NCBI GenBank assembly: GCA_023511455.1
Contig: JAIMBJ010000006.1
Span: 1-64,000 of the forward strand
Direction of reading: 5' to 3'
Length of the DNA stretch: 64,000 nucleotides
DNA from: Bacillota bacterium
GTDB lineage: Bacteria; Armatimonadota; HRBIN16
The notes below the pieces were generated by a model that was not told the origin of the DNA, ran no database searches, and saw only the letters and a program-made list of their open reading frames with translations. Of this stretch, positions 17,468-25,709 are shown piece by piece. How positions within the stretch are numbered: the first letter of the stretch is position 1; each line of letters opens with the position of its first letter. A program made the translations under genes and the position numbers.

Positions 17468-18598
17468 ATGAGATGGGTTGTGAGTTGCTTGGTGCTGACA
17501 GTGTTCGCCTGCCTATCGATGGCGTGGGCGACGCCAGAGCCGGGCGAAGAAGAGCTGGAACGCGCATTGGAAACGCTTTACCAGGTGGGAGGAGCAGTCT
17601 GGCAGCCGAGTGGTGAGTGGATACTATTCGTGCGCTATGCTCCCGACGGTGGCCCCTCACAAATCTACAAGATACGCCCAGACGGCACGGGTTTAACTGC
17701 CATTACCCCCGAATGGTATGCCAACCCCGTGTGGGCACCTGACGGGACGAAATTTGCTTGTGTCGGAGGCACAGAGATGACCGACGAACTGTATGTACTG
17801 GACGTGAACGGCACCCATCTGCGCTCCCTGGGATATCACCCAGGCTTTCTTGGGTTTGAGGGATGGTCACCAGACGGATCGATGATTGCCTTCACCACAA
17901 GACGCGGAGACGGTGGACCGTATGTCGCGTTGATGACCAATACGGGGGAAGAGGTGCGATTCGTCTGCACTGGTTATTCTGCAGCGTGGCACCCTTCGGG
18001 AAGATATCTGGTTGTTGAAGATACTATAGGCAACAATCCGATAACGTACCTCTTCGAGGTAGATGTGCAGACCAAACAGAGGAGGCAAATAACTTTCAAG
18101 CCAGGTTGTGATAGTGTCCCGGTGTATTCACCAGATGGCGAGTGGATTGCCTTTGTCTCATCAGCACGCTGGCAGCCGCGGACTCGTGGTTCATCCATTT
18201 GTCTGGTGCGACGCGATGGTAGTGATCTGCGTGTACTGGAAATAGACGAGGAAGATTACGATTACACCGCGCCCCGTTTCTCCCCCAATGGACAGTATCT
18301 GGTGTTTGGGCGGGGAAAGTGGGTACCCACCGACCTCTACATCTGCCGCGTCGACGGTACCGGCTTGCGCAGGCTGACCCACTTTTATCCCGACGGGCAG
18401 GCGAAGGGGCAGGACACGCTCAACGTGGTGAAGGCTGCACCAGTAACCAACATGCAATCCCATGCTTCTTCTCCTGCGAAGTCTGCCAAGCCTGTTAAAC
18501 CAGCAAAGCCCACTAAGCGGCAACAGAAGCGGGCTGAGGGTGCGCCCTTCCCTTGGCTGGCGCCGCCGATACCGCTGAGGCGAACCGTCGCTGGCTAG
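17468..18598 (+). CDS. Secreted TolB-like beta-propeller (PD40 repeats)
   Basis: ATG 17468 is 7 bases after GGGAGGTG; a GTG at 17459 overlapping the amidase stop is the alternative. The signal peptide is about residues 1-22 (VVSCLVLTVFACLSMAWA). Residues 35-310 hold at least five PD40/WD40-like blades, with repeated WSPDGS, YSPDGEWIAF and FSPNGQYLVF motifs. The last 55 residues are a Lys/Pro/Ala-rich tail (SPAKSAKPVKPAKPTKRQQK) that could contact the wall or membrane, followed by a non-conserved-looking end. Propellers of this type bind partner proteins or ligands; the partner is not known. The immediate context is two cell-wall hydrolases. Confidence 0.8.
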   Translation: MRWVVSCLVLTVFACLSMAWATPEPGEEELERALETLYQVGGAVWQPSGEWILFVRYAPDGGPSQIYKIRPDGTGLTAITPEWYANPVWAPDGTKFACVGGTEMTDELYVLDVNGTHLRSLGYHPGFLGFEGWSPDGSMIAFTTRRGDGGPYVALMTNTGEEVRFVCTGYSAAWHPSGRYLVVEDTIGNNPITYLFEVDVQTKQRRQITFKPGCDSVPVYSPDGEWIAFVSSARWQPRTRGSSICLVRRDGSDLRVLEIDEEDYDYTAPRFSPNGQYLVFGRGKWVPTDLYICRVDGTGLRRLTHFYPDGQAKGQDTLNVVKAAPVTNMQSHASSPAKSAKPVKPAKPTKRQQKRAEGAPFPWLAPPIPLRRTVAG

Positions 18599-18650
18599 CT
18601 AAATGGACTAACTGTTCATTGAGCGGGCGGTTGACGAAAACAACGAGCCG

Positions 18651-20222
18651 ATGCTGTATGCCGAGTACTGGGGGTATGATGACAGGGAAACGCCAGAGGA
18701 TGAGACGGATGATGAACATCTCTACTTCATCCGCTGGTATGTGTTGAAAGACAGCCTGAACACGAACGCACACCGTGGGGAGATATGGCTGTTTGACCCC
18801 GAGTTACAGCGCATCGGCACGTGGGATTTGGCGCAATTGCCCTGTGTGGAGCACAACCACCAGCCCGACGGCTTGACCGCCAGCGCATCCGGGGTGAGGC
18901 ATGGGGTTCTGGTGCGGGTGCCGGTGAGCCTGATGGTTACTCCCGGCGAATACCTGTTTATGGTTCACGCGGTGGATGACCATGCGGCAGAGGAGAAGCA
19001 TCACCGGCGGAAATTTGCCTTGCCGCTGAATGCGCAACTACACGTGGAGATAGACAAGGTGCGGGTATATTACCGTAACCTGACAGAACGCGCTCGAGCC
19101 TATCCCTTTACCACGGACACAGTAGCGCTCAGGGCTATCGTATGGGTCCGTACCCGGCAGGGATACTACGCCTTCTGCGGCATGGGGTTCAGGAACAGCA
19201 GCAGCGGGTGGTTTGAGAACGATGGTTACTGGTTTGCGACTGGTACCGATGGGGACCCCATTATTTGGAACGAGGATTCTTTACCACGTTTGGACGCAGC
19301 GCAGCGAGTATACCGTTGGCCGGGTGGTATGTTACACTTCTCATGGTATCGTTTGACACACAGCGTAGACTCGGAGCAGAACCTATCTTTCAAACAGACA
19401 GATTTTAAATGCACATGCAACAACAGAGCGGAACATATCCATCGCTATTACTACTACCCGCCTTTCACGAGTCTAAGTATCGGCTGGGGGACGGACGCTC
19501 TCCCAGTTGCACTCGGTACTTCACGCTACGCTGTGCGTGTGATATGGTGGGTTCGTGGACAGAGGCGTGTCGTGGCAAGTCCTGCGCCGGCCCCGGGCCG
19601 CTACCAATCTCCTAATCCATCACCGGTCAACTGGGACCTGACCTGGAGCCAAAACTGTGACGAACGGGAAGAGTACCCCGTTCGCATCAGCGTGCGAAAT
19701 GGAGAGATTGACAATAGTTGGCAAGCGGACCCGCTTCGTCGTTCATACTTGCAGTGGCTGACAAGCTGCCTTGGTGTGCCATACGAGTGGGGCGGTCGGT
19801 GGTATGGTGGCAAAGCGGAGGACGTAAGGGGGGATGCCTCCGGATATGATAACGCTTACAATGGGTACGGCTTCGATTGCGTCGGCGTTGTCAATGCTGC
19901 AGCCAAACGCGCAGGCTATAACTGGCCGTTGGAACCGTACACAGTCTCTGCATTGGTCACCGAAACGTATAGCATTCCGATTACATGGGAACAGCGAGAA
20001 CCTGGAGACATTCTTGCCAGAGCTGGGGTGCACGTGGTTACGATCTATCGGGTCAATGGTACGGCAACAAATCCGACAGACGAGGTTCTCGATGCACACG
20101 GTGCCGCGCCGGAAGGGGAACCACAGAGTTTATACAATACAACCCATCGCTGTCCTAAAAACGCTAGTTATTGGAGAGACAGGGGCTTCCGTCCCTACAG
20201 GCTCAAGTCTTACCCACAATAG
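18651..20222 (+). CDS. NlpC/P60-like cysteine peptidase, 5' end unclear
   Basis: The C-terminal third is an NlpC/P60 domain: CLGVPYEWGGRWYGG, GYGFDCVGVVNAAAKRAG (catalytic Cys about 410), PGDILARAGVHVVTIY (His about 459) and DAHG. Such enzymes cut stem peptides in peptidoglycan. The N-terminal 370 residues are beta-rich and unrecognised. ATG 18651 has no good SD and the product has no signal peptide, unlike all neighbours. The frame is open back to 18612 (LFIERAVDENNEP) without a usual start codon, and protein-like text continues in another frame just before that (AEANRRWLAKWTN, 18577-18615). The original start was probably lost to an indel, so this may be a pseudogene. Confidence 0.7.
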   Translation: MLYAEYWGYDDRETPEDETDDEHLYFIRWYVLKDSLNTNAHRGEIWLFDPELQRIGTWDLAQLPCVEHNHQPDGLTASASGVRHGVLVRVPVSLMVTPGEYLFMVHAVDDHAAEEKHHRRKFALPLNAQLHVEIDKVRVYYRNLTERARAYPFTTDTVALRAIVWVRTRQGYYAFCGMGFRNSSSGWFENDGYWFATGTDGDPIIWNEDSLPRLDAAQRVYRWPGGMLHFSWYRLTHSVDSEQNLSFKQTDFKCTCNNRAEHIHRYYYYPPFTSLSIGWGTDALPVALGTSRYAVRVIWWVRGQRRVVASPAPAPGRYQSPNPSPVNWDLTWSQNCDEREEYPVRISVRNGEIDNSWQADPLRRSYLQWLTSCLGVPYEWGGRWYGGKAEDVRGDASGYDNAYNGYGFDCVGVVNAAAKRAGYNWPLEPYTVSALVTETYSIPITWEQREPGDILARAGVHVVTIYRVNGTATNPTDEVLDAHGAAPEGEPQSLYNTTHRCPKNASYWRDRGFRPYRLKSYPQ

Positions 20223-20241
20223 AACGAAGGAGGTCTAACCA

Positions 20242-21375
20242 ATGAAGCCGCAAGCGCTTTTGGCATGGACTGTCGTGTGGATGACATGCCTGACTGCTCT
20301 TCCCGCTGACCAACAGCCGCCGGTACCACAGCAGCCCGACCTGAGTGCACATCTGCTGACCAAACCGCAGGTGTTGTTTACCATCCGATGGGGCAGTGGT
20401 TCTGACCAACTTTATAGACCTGTGGAACAGGGCGACTGGTATGGTCCATGTGAGCTGCACGTCAGCTCAGAAGACAGTGTCTACCTCGTGTTACCCGGCG
20501 GAGTAAGGCTGTTTGACCGAAGTGGTAGGCTTCTCAAGCGGCTCCCCGTGCAGGCGGACCCTGAAGACAAATCGGTTAGCATTCCCGCCGTTGACTCGCA
20601 AGGCAGAGTCATGGCGTTTTGCTATGAGCCGGGCAAAGAGAAGATCTTGGTTACTGGGCGAGACGGCAAGCGACTGAAGCAAGTAGAGTCCTCTTTGCAG
20701 CCAGCTGTGGAGCAAGCCCGGTCGCTGGCGAAGTCTACTAGTCGCTACGACATCATAGGACTTGACCTGAAGTGCCTGCCTGACGGTCGCTTGATTGTGG
20801 GTGATGGATATCGGCTCGACCCCGTGACCGGCACTTTGGACAAGGTACCCGAAACGGCCGACTCCCCTCAGGTCAATGCGCATCGCGGATACCTGTATCA
20901 GATAGAGGAAGCCGACCCTGGCGTTCCCGGTAAGAAGTGGTATGTCTACAGAACGGGCGAAGTATACTATACCGAAGTAGACTGGACCGAAGGCTGCCGC
21001 CTCAAGATTCTAGTGCATGACGACAAAGGAAGGCTGCTGAGAGAAGTGCAACTGCCGAGCGGTGAATTGAGTGAGGTAGAGAAGCAGTTGCCGTTCTACA
21101 CCGGTCTGCACGCCGTCGATGGTCGGGGCCACTTTTACCTGACCCGCTACCCAAGGGTGGTATACGACGTGCCTCTTTTCGAGCAGGACTACCAGCGGTA
21201 TATCGGGGTGGTGGAATACGATAAGACGGGCAAGTTCGTAGGGTTACGTGCTATCTGCGAGTCTTTCAGCCGCTGCAATATCACCGTGGACAAAGAGGCC
21301 AACGTCTACTGGCTTGCACCCAGCGAGGACGGTGTAAAGGTCATGATGGCTCCTGTACCCCAGAGCGCCCGTTAG
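20242..21375 (+). CDS. Secreted beta-propeller-like protein of unknown function
   Basis: ATG 20242 follows GAAGGAGGTC. The signal peptide is about residues 1-22 (LLAWTVVWMTCLTALPA). The rest is 377 residues of beta-rich sequence with NHL/SMP-30-like phrases: GVRLFDRSGRLLKRL (about 88), DLKCLPDGRLIVGDGYRLD (about 175), HAVDGRGHFYLTRYPR (about 291) and VDKEANVYWLAP (about 353). These suggest a six-bladed propeller, but no family is certain. It follows the NlpC/P60 gene by 19 bp and is likely co-transcribed with the amidase cluster. Confidence 0.75.
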   Translation: MKPQALLAWTVVWMTCLTALPADQQPPVPQQPDLSAHLLTKPQVLFTIRWGSGSDQLYRPVEQGDWYGPCELHVSSEDSVYLVLPGGVRLFDRSGRLLKRLPVQADPEDKSVSIPAVDSQGRVMAFCYEPGKEKILVTGRDGKRLKQVESSLQPAVEQARSLAKSTSRYDIIGLDLKCLPDGRLIVGDGYRLDPVTGTLDKVPETADSPQVNAHRGYLYQIEEADPGVPGKKWYVYRTGEVYYTEVDWTEGCRLKILVHDDKGRLLREVQLPSGELSEVEKQLPFYTGLHAVDGRGHFYLTRYPRVVYDVPLFEQDYQRYIGVVEYDKTGKFVGLRAICESFSRCNITVDKEANVYWLAPSEDGVKVMMAPVPQSAR

Positions 21376-21394
21376 GTGTGGGAGCCAGGTATAG

Positions 21395-21544
21395 TGCGGT
21401 TTGGATGGGAAGAGCGCGTCTAAAGGCGTTCTGCCCGGTCGTATTCACAACATCTCCGACAACTGGCTAGCAGCGCCGGGACACGTGTGTTCGTATGATG
21501 GCGCGGGATGGGGTGTTTGGACATGGGATTGTCCGGGCAACTGA
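21395..21544 (+). other. Possible 49-codon gene remnant
   Basis: In the 307-bp gap between two secreted-protein genes, one frame is open from 21395 to the TGA at 21542 and reads like real protein at its end (RIHNISDNWLAAPGHVC, then SYDGAGWGVWTWDCPGN). No ATG precedes it; TTG 21401 is the only candidate start and there is no SD. It may be the C-terminal scrap of a lost gene. The remainder of the gap, 21545-21682, shows only the SD of the next gene (CGAAGGAGGG). Confidence 0.3.
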
Positions 21545-21682
21545 ACGCAGGTTTCGTCCCCGCGTTGTCCGCCTCTTTCAGCCGCTGGGACACACATCAG
21601 ACTCTTGAGCGAACACGCTTGAGGCAGAGTTGTTACCCACTGAGCCTTCGGCGCGTCCAATTAGCGAAGGAGGGAAATTGCG

Positions 21683-21880
21683 ATGCGACTCTTTAAAGGA
21701 TTGCTCTGCATTGGCTTGCTGAGCCGTGTGGTGACCACTGCGGGATGGACGCAGCCTGATCTGGGCAAGTTCGATGCCAAACTGCTGAGCGGAAACTGGG
21801 AACAGGACATTCCCCTCATCCTGCCTGCATGGGAAGGAACGTCTGATGAAGGTTACAGATGCAAAAAGCGCAAGAACTGA
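21683..21880 (+). pseudogene. Secreted protein, N-terminal part (frameshifted)
   Basis: ATG 21683 follows GAAGGAGGG. The 65-residue product is a signal peptide (MRLFKGLLCIGLLSRVVTTA) and about 40 mature residues ending shortly after DEGYRCKKRKN. At 21863-21867 there is a run of five A. One more A would read DEGYRCKKAQELTRNTLRAG and join the frame that runs to 22806. I read 21683-22806 as one gene with a one-base loss in the A run. Confidence 0.65.
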
Positions 21881-22806
21881 CCAGGAATACGCTTCGGGCG
21901 GGAAGCCTATACACCCATATCGTGCGCAATCCCCATGTAGCCCCCAATCTCATCTACTGGTTACTATACCCACATCCCGAGATCAAGCCGAAGTTCGTGC
22001 GCCCGGCTCCCGAGCGAGCGGGCGACGCGATGCTTTCCGGTCGCGTGGATGCCCCCAATGTATACGCCGGGGTGCGCAAACGCTTCCGATGGAAGTTTCC
22101 CGGCGCGACACGCCGGCAGGACTTAGAGGTGCGAGAAGAGGTGCTGTGGGTGTGGAAAGCCGAAGAGTGGGGCTTTGTCGCTGAGACATACTGTGCGGGC
22201 ACACTGAACGACCGGTATACAGCCGTTCTGCTCTGGCAGGATCCGGAGGGGAGCCGGCGGATGCGGTATCGGGTCGCCTGTCTGGATGCGGAGTGGGGTG
22301 AGCGGTGGATTGCGCCGTTGCTGGTGTGGGAGGCGGTGGAACATCCGGAAACGGTGACGGGCAAGCAGATAGCCCCCCTTTGGGAGGAGCATGAAAAGCA
22401 GTATAGAAGGCTCTGCTTCTGGCTGAGTGTGACTCGGGACGGCAGTCGCGTGCTGGTGGTGGCTTGCGCCTTCAACGACGACTGGGCGCACTCGCTGCTG
22501 TTCGTGTATGATGGGGAGGGGAAACTGCTTCGGACGCGCGCGTTGCCTGCGTATTGCAATGGGATTGAGCGTGGCGGTGCGGATAATCTTTTCCTCTTGG
22601 GCTTGGAGAAAAAGCCTTCCGGTGACTTTAGACCAATGGCTACCCTGCTTCTGGACAGGGATGGCAACGTGCTGGGGCGTTTTGCGCGGAAGCCGGGCCA
22701 ACGGTTAGAACCACTCTCTGTGCAGTTACACACGGACGAGATTGCGTGGGATAGCAGGTCTACCGCGTACTACCGCTTGCCCAAGCCGGGTTCCCGCGCC
22801 TATTAG
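21859..22806 (+). pseudogene. Secreted protein of unknown function, main part (frameshifted)
   Basis: This is the continuation of the gene that starts at 21683; ATG 21859 is internal and has no SD. The 315 residues are rich in Trp and charged residues, with propeller-like phrases (SLLFVYDGEGKLLRTRALP, MATLLLDRDGNVLGRF). They resemble the 20242-21375 product in style, so the two may be distant paralogues. No named family is recognised. The gene ends 76 bp from the convergent epimerase gene. Confidence 0.65.
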
Positions 22807-22882
22807 GCGAACATCGACGCATGGCGCAAGGAGCCGAAGTAAAGCTGCCGGAGACCTCCTGGAGGGTGCAGGGGCACCCCGC

Positions 22883-24070
22883 TTACAACACGCATGTTAT
22901 GTCCGTGTCGTACAGGTTTCTGGCAACATGCCACCACGCCTGCGTGAGGTGGTACGCCGCTTTCCATGCACTGCCTTTGCAGGTGTGCGAGGGCTGAGAG
23001 GACTCGTCCAGCGTCTCGAAGTAGTCGCCGTAGTCGGGGTCGTGGAAGCGGGACAGCACCGTATGGCACACTTGCGCCAGCCGCTGGCGGTAGCACTCCT
23101 TTTGCGTTAGCCGGCACCACAGGGACAGTGCGCCCATCGCTTCTCCTTGCGTCCAGTAGATGAGGTGGCGGTTCACCGCGTGGCCTTCTGGCGTTACCGT
23201 CTGGATAAAGGCATGGCGGGATTCGTCCCATCCGTGCTGCAGGCAGAAGGTCAACAGAGCATCGGCGACGGGGATGAAGGCGTCCGCGCCCAGCTGCAGT
23301 CCCGCAACCCGCAGGAACCACGCCGCCTCCAGATTGTGCCCGATGCTGACGTGCCCGCCGGTCGCATCCACGTTCTCGCTCCAGTCGTTCAGGAACCACT
23401 CGCGGGCGCATCGTCCGTTCGGATGGAGGGTGCGCGTCACCACGGTTTGCGCCAGCTCGCGCAGATGCTCTCGCGCGAACGCCGAACCTGTGAACGCCGC
23501 CACCGCCGACGCCGCTTCCATGCTGTGCAGTTGCGTGTCCAGTCGTTTCGTGTTGTCCAGCGGGAACAGGCACCGCGTCAGCGACTGCACGTAGCCGCCC
23601 CGCTCGCTGTCCCACAGATGCTCGTACATCCAGTGCAGGGCGTCCTCCGCATCGTGAAGCAGGGCGTCGTCCTGCAGGGCGTGCCCGGCGCAGGCGAGGG
23701 CGTATGCCACGAAGGCGTGCCCGTATGCCATCTTGCTGCCATTGGTCAGCTCCCCATCGCGCGACACAGTCCAAAACCAGCCGCCGCATTTAGGGTCGTG
23801 CATCTTATCCTGCAGGAAGCGCAAGCCATACTCCACGAGGTGCTTCCAGAAGCTGTCGCCGCTCCAGATTGCGCCGATGGAGAAGGCGTAGATGAGGCGC
23901 GTTTGCATCACCAGAAACTTCTGCCCGTCGCCGTAGCGGCTGCCGTCGCGGTTCAGGTGCGTCCAGAAACCGCCGTGTTCGCGGTCCACCGCGTGCTCCG
24001 CCCAGAAGGCGAGGTTGCTCAGCACATGATGCTTTATCTGCTCCGCGGAGGGCAGGACCCACTCGCTCAT
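22883..24070 (-). CDS. AGE-family sugar epimerase (N-acylglucosamine 2-epimerase or mannobiose 2-epimerase type)
   Basis: The 395-residue protein has the (alpha/alpha)6 barrel signatures of the AGE family: REHGGFWTHLNRDG (about 30), QTRLIYAFS (about 56), YGHAFVAYALA (about 116), GHNLEAAWFL (about 241) and WTQGEAMGALSL (about 310), with His residues in the expected places (H in YGHAF, GHNLE and near the C-terminus). Members invert C2 of GlcNAc/ManNAc, glucose or the reducing end of disaccharides; the substrate here cannot be told. ATG 24070 overlaps the stop of the NAPRTase gene by 4 bp, so the two are co-translated. Confidence 0.87.
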   Translation of the reverse strand: MSEWVLPSAEQIKHHVLSNLAFWAEHAVDREHGGFWTHLNRDGSRYGDGQKFLVMQTRLIYAFSIGAIWSGDSFWKHLVEYGLRFLQDKMHDPKCGGWFWTVSRDGELTNGSKMAYGHAFVAYALACAGHALQDDALLHDAEDALHWMYEHLWDSERGGYVQSLTRCLFPLDNTKRLDTQLHSMEAASAVAAFTGSAFAREHLRELAQTVVTRTLHPNGRCAREWFLNDWSENVDATGGHVSIGHNLEAAWFLRVAGLQLGADAFIPVADALLTFCLQHGWDESRHAFIQTVTPEGHAVNRHLIYWTQGEAMGALSLWCRLTQKECYRQRLAQVCHTVLSRFHDPDYGDYFETLDESSQPSHTCKGSAWKAAYHLTQAWWHVARNLYDTDITCVL

Positions 24071-25437
24071 AGCATCTCCTCCACTGACTGCAGGTTGGGG
24101 TTTTCGCAGGCGCGACGCCCCTCTTTCGCCATGTGCACCCAGCGTCCGTCTATCTGCACGCGCACCACGTCGGCGGTGAAATCGGTCATCGTGCCTTCGA
24201 CGGAGCTGTTGGAGAAGAAGGAGGAGCCGACGCCATAGACGTCCACCGGCACACCCTCTTCTTCGAACTGGCGGATGCGCTGCAGGTTGAAGCCACCCGT
24301 CGCCACGATTTTAATCTGGCGGCACCACTCGGCGGCGCGCTCGCGCCATTCAGCGGGGATGTTCCAGTCTTTCCACGCGTTGTCGAGGGCGTCACGCAGG
24401 GCGCGAATCAGCGCAGGGCTAACGCCGTAGAGGCTGGGGTCGTCGGGCAGGTGCTGGAGGCTGCGGTCGCGCAACTCGCCGCCGGTGTCCGGGCGCACGC
24501 CGTACAGTCGATACCGCTGTGCCGTTTCGTGGTCGCCGGCATCTACCGCCTGTCGGTAGCGATCGAAGAAGGCTCTGGCGACCTGCAGCGACGTGCGCAC
24601 GCAGTCGTTATGGAAGTCCACCAGCGCGATGCGGGGCACCTCCGGCGGCAGGATACGGGCGAACTGCAGCATCAGCTCGGTGGTGTCGCCGAGGAAGCAG
24701 GCAATCATGGCGTGGGCGACGGTACCGCCTGCTCTACCACCCCACAGCGACGCCTGTGCCGGCGTAGAGACGAAGGGGGCAGTGCTGCCGCTGAAGTCGT
24801 GGTTATATCGCTGCACGCCAATATAGTATGCGTAGCCGTCCATCGCCTGTGTGGCGGGCAGGTCGAAGCGGGCGGGGAAGAAGAGCACTGGCTTGCCTCG
24901 TGCCGCCTGCAACAGCTGGTAGGTGTTGGTGGCGATGCGGCTGGCGCGGGTCAGTACGCCAAGCGTGGGCGTCTCCAGAATGGCGAAATCGCGGTAGCGC
25001 CCCCGCACCTTCAGCACGGGGGTAATCTCTATCGGGTTGCCCGCGTAAGGGGCAATGTCCCCGTCCTGCACCGCCAGTATCTGTAGCCGGTCGCCGGTGG
25101 GGATGAAGGTATCTCCATCCCACTCGCCGCTGCACCGCTGCAATATGGCGACTGCGGCGTCCACGCCTGCCACCACCGTGAAGGGCTTGCGGCGGGGAAA
25201 CCACTGCATCTCCACCACCATGTCGCCGGTGGGCAGGTGATGGTAGTCGAAGATACCCTGCGCCTCCAGCAGGGAAGAGTGTCCCTGAAAACGATACCGT
25301 TCCCGTGCCAGATGGGTCAGGATGGTCATGCCGTTCCAGAAGTAGCGGTCGCTGTAGTCGCCGCGCCGAATGCCCTCCCAGTCTAACCCCATTTTGTCTG
25401 CAGGTATTCGTCTGCCGTCAAAAACACTCATTGTCAT
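24067..25437 (-). CDS. Nicotinate phosphoribosyltransferase family protein
   Basis: Family members join nicotinate (or nicotinamide) to PRPP, the entry step of NAD salvage. The 456-residue protein shows the expected order: DYFWNGM-like N-terminus (SDRYFWNGMTILTHLA), ETPTLGVLTRASRIATNTY (about 155), QAMDGYAYYIGVQRYNHDFSG (about 196), RIALVDFHNDC (about 267), KIVATGGFNLQRIRQFEEEG (about 385) and VYGVGSSFFSN (about 412, phosphate loop region). ATG 25437 or the ATG two codons later may start it. A promoter lies at 25565-25593, giving a leader of about 120 bases. Fused-frame coupling with an AGE epimerase is unusual. Confidence 0.85.
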   Translation of the reverse strand: MTMSVFDGRRIPADKMGLDWEGIRRGDYSDRYFWNGMTILTHLARERYRFQGHSSLLEAQGIFDYHHLPTGDMVVEMQWFPRRKPFTVVAGVDAAVAILQRCSGEWDGDTFIPTGDRLQILAVQDGDIAPYAGNPIEITPVLKVRGRYRDFAILETPTLGVLTRASRIATNTYQLLQAARGKPVLFFPARFDLPATQAMDGYAYYIGVQRYNHDFSGSTAPFVSTPAQASLWGGRAGGTVAHAMIACFLGDTTELMLQFARILPPEVPRIALVDFHNDCVRTSLQVARAFFDRYRQAVDAGDHETAQRYRLYGVRPDTGGELRDRSLQHLPDDPSLYGVSPALIRALRDALDNAWKDWNIPAEWRERAAEWCRQIKIVATGGFNLQRIRQFEEEGVPVDVYGVGSSFFSNSSVEGTMTDFTADVVRVQIDGRWVHMAKEGRRACENPNLQSVEEML

Positions 25438-25486
25438 GACCTCGTGACTGCGTGTTTCGCCCTCCAGAAACGCAGGCTTCTTGGAC

Positions 25487-25502
25487 GCAGGCTAAAGCCT
25501 GC
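25487..25502. repeat. Short perfect palindrome in the NAPRTase leader
   Basis: GCAGGCT-AA-AGCCTGC, perfect 7-bp arms with a 2-base centre, in the transcribed leader about 50-65 bases before the NAPRTase start. The surrounding ACGCAGGCTAAAGCCTGCGG text looks like a dispersed intergenic palindrome rather than a specific operator. Confidence 0.45.
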
Positions 25503-25564
25503 GGCTACATTCTGTGTGGTTTCGAACGCCCGTACAGTCCACTCGCATCAGGGTAACCTGAATC

Positions 25565-25593
25565 ATTATACTTTGGAAGGGTATCATGCGCAA
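25565..25593 (-). promoter_or_regulatory. Sigma-70-type promoter of the NAPRTase-epimerase pair
   Basis: TATAAT (minus strand, 25565-25570) and TTGCGC (25588-25593) with a 17-base spacer. The -10 box is strong, the -35 weak. The 14 bases TATAATGATTCAGG recur at the promoter of the giant-protein operon (48875-48888). Confidence 0.5.
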
Positions 25594-25709
25594 CCGCAGG
25601 CAGGATGAATCGTCCTCGCCGGACAAGAACATGGTGATAGTGCCATAACGGGTAGAGAGAAGGAAAGGTATGTTATCCCAGAGCTCGGACTCGGATGGAG
25701 GAGGTGGTC

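Noticed and set aside
23147-24238. 363-codon plus-strand ORF opposite the AGE epimerase
   Set aside because: Val/Arg/His-rich mirror of a well-supported gene; no start signal.
25438-25564. NAD riboswitch in the NAPRTase leader
   Set aside because: No AACANCCCC joint or matching stems; only a short GCAGGCT palindrome is present.
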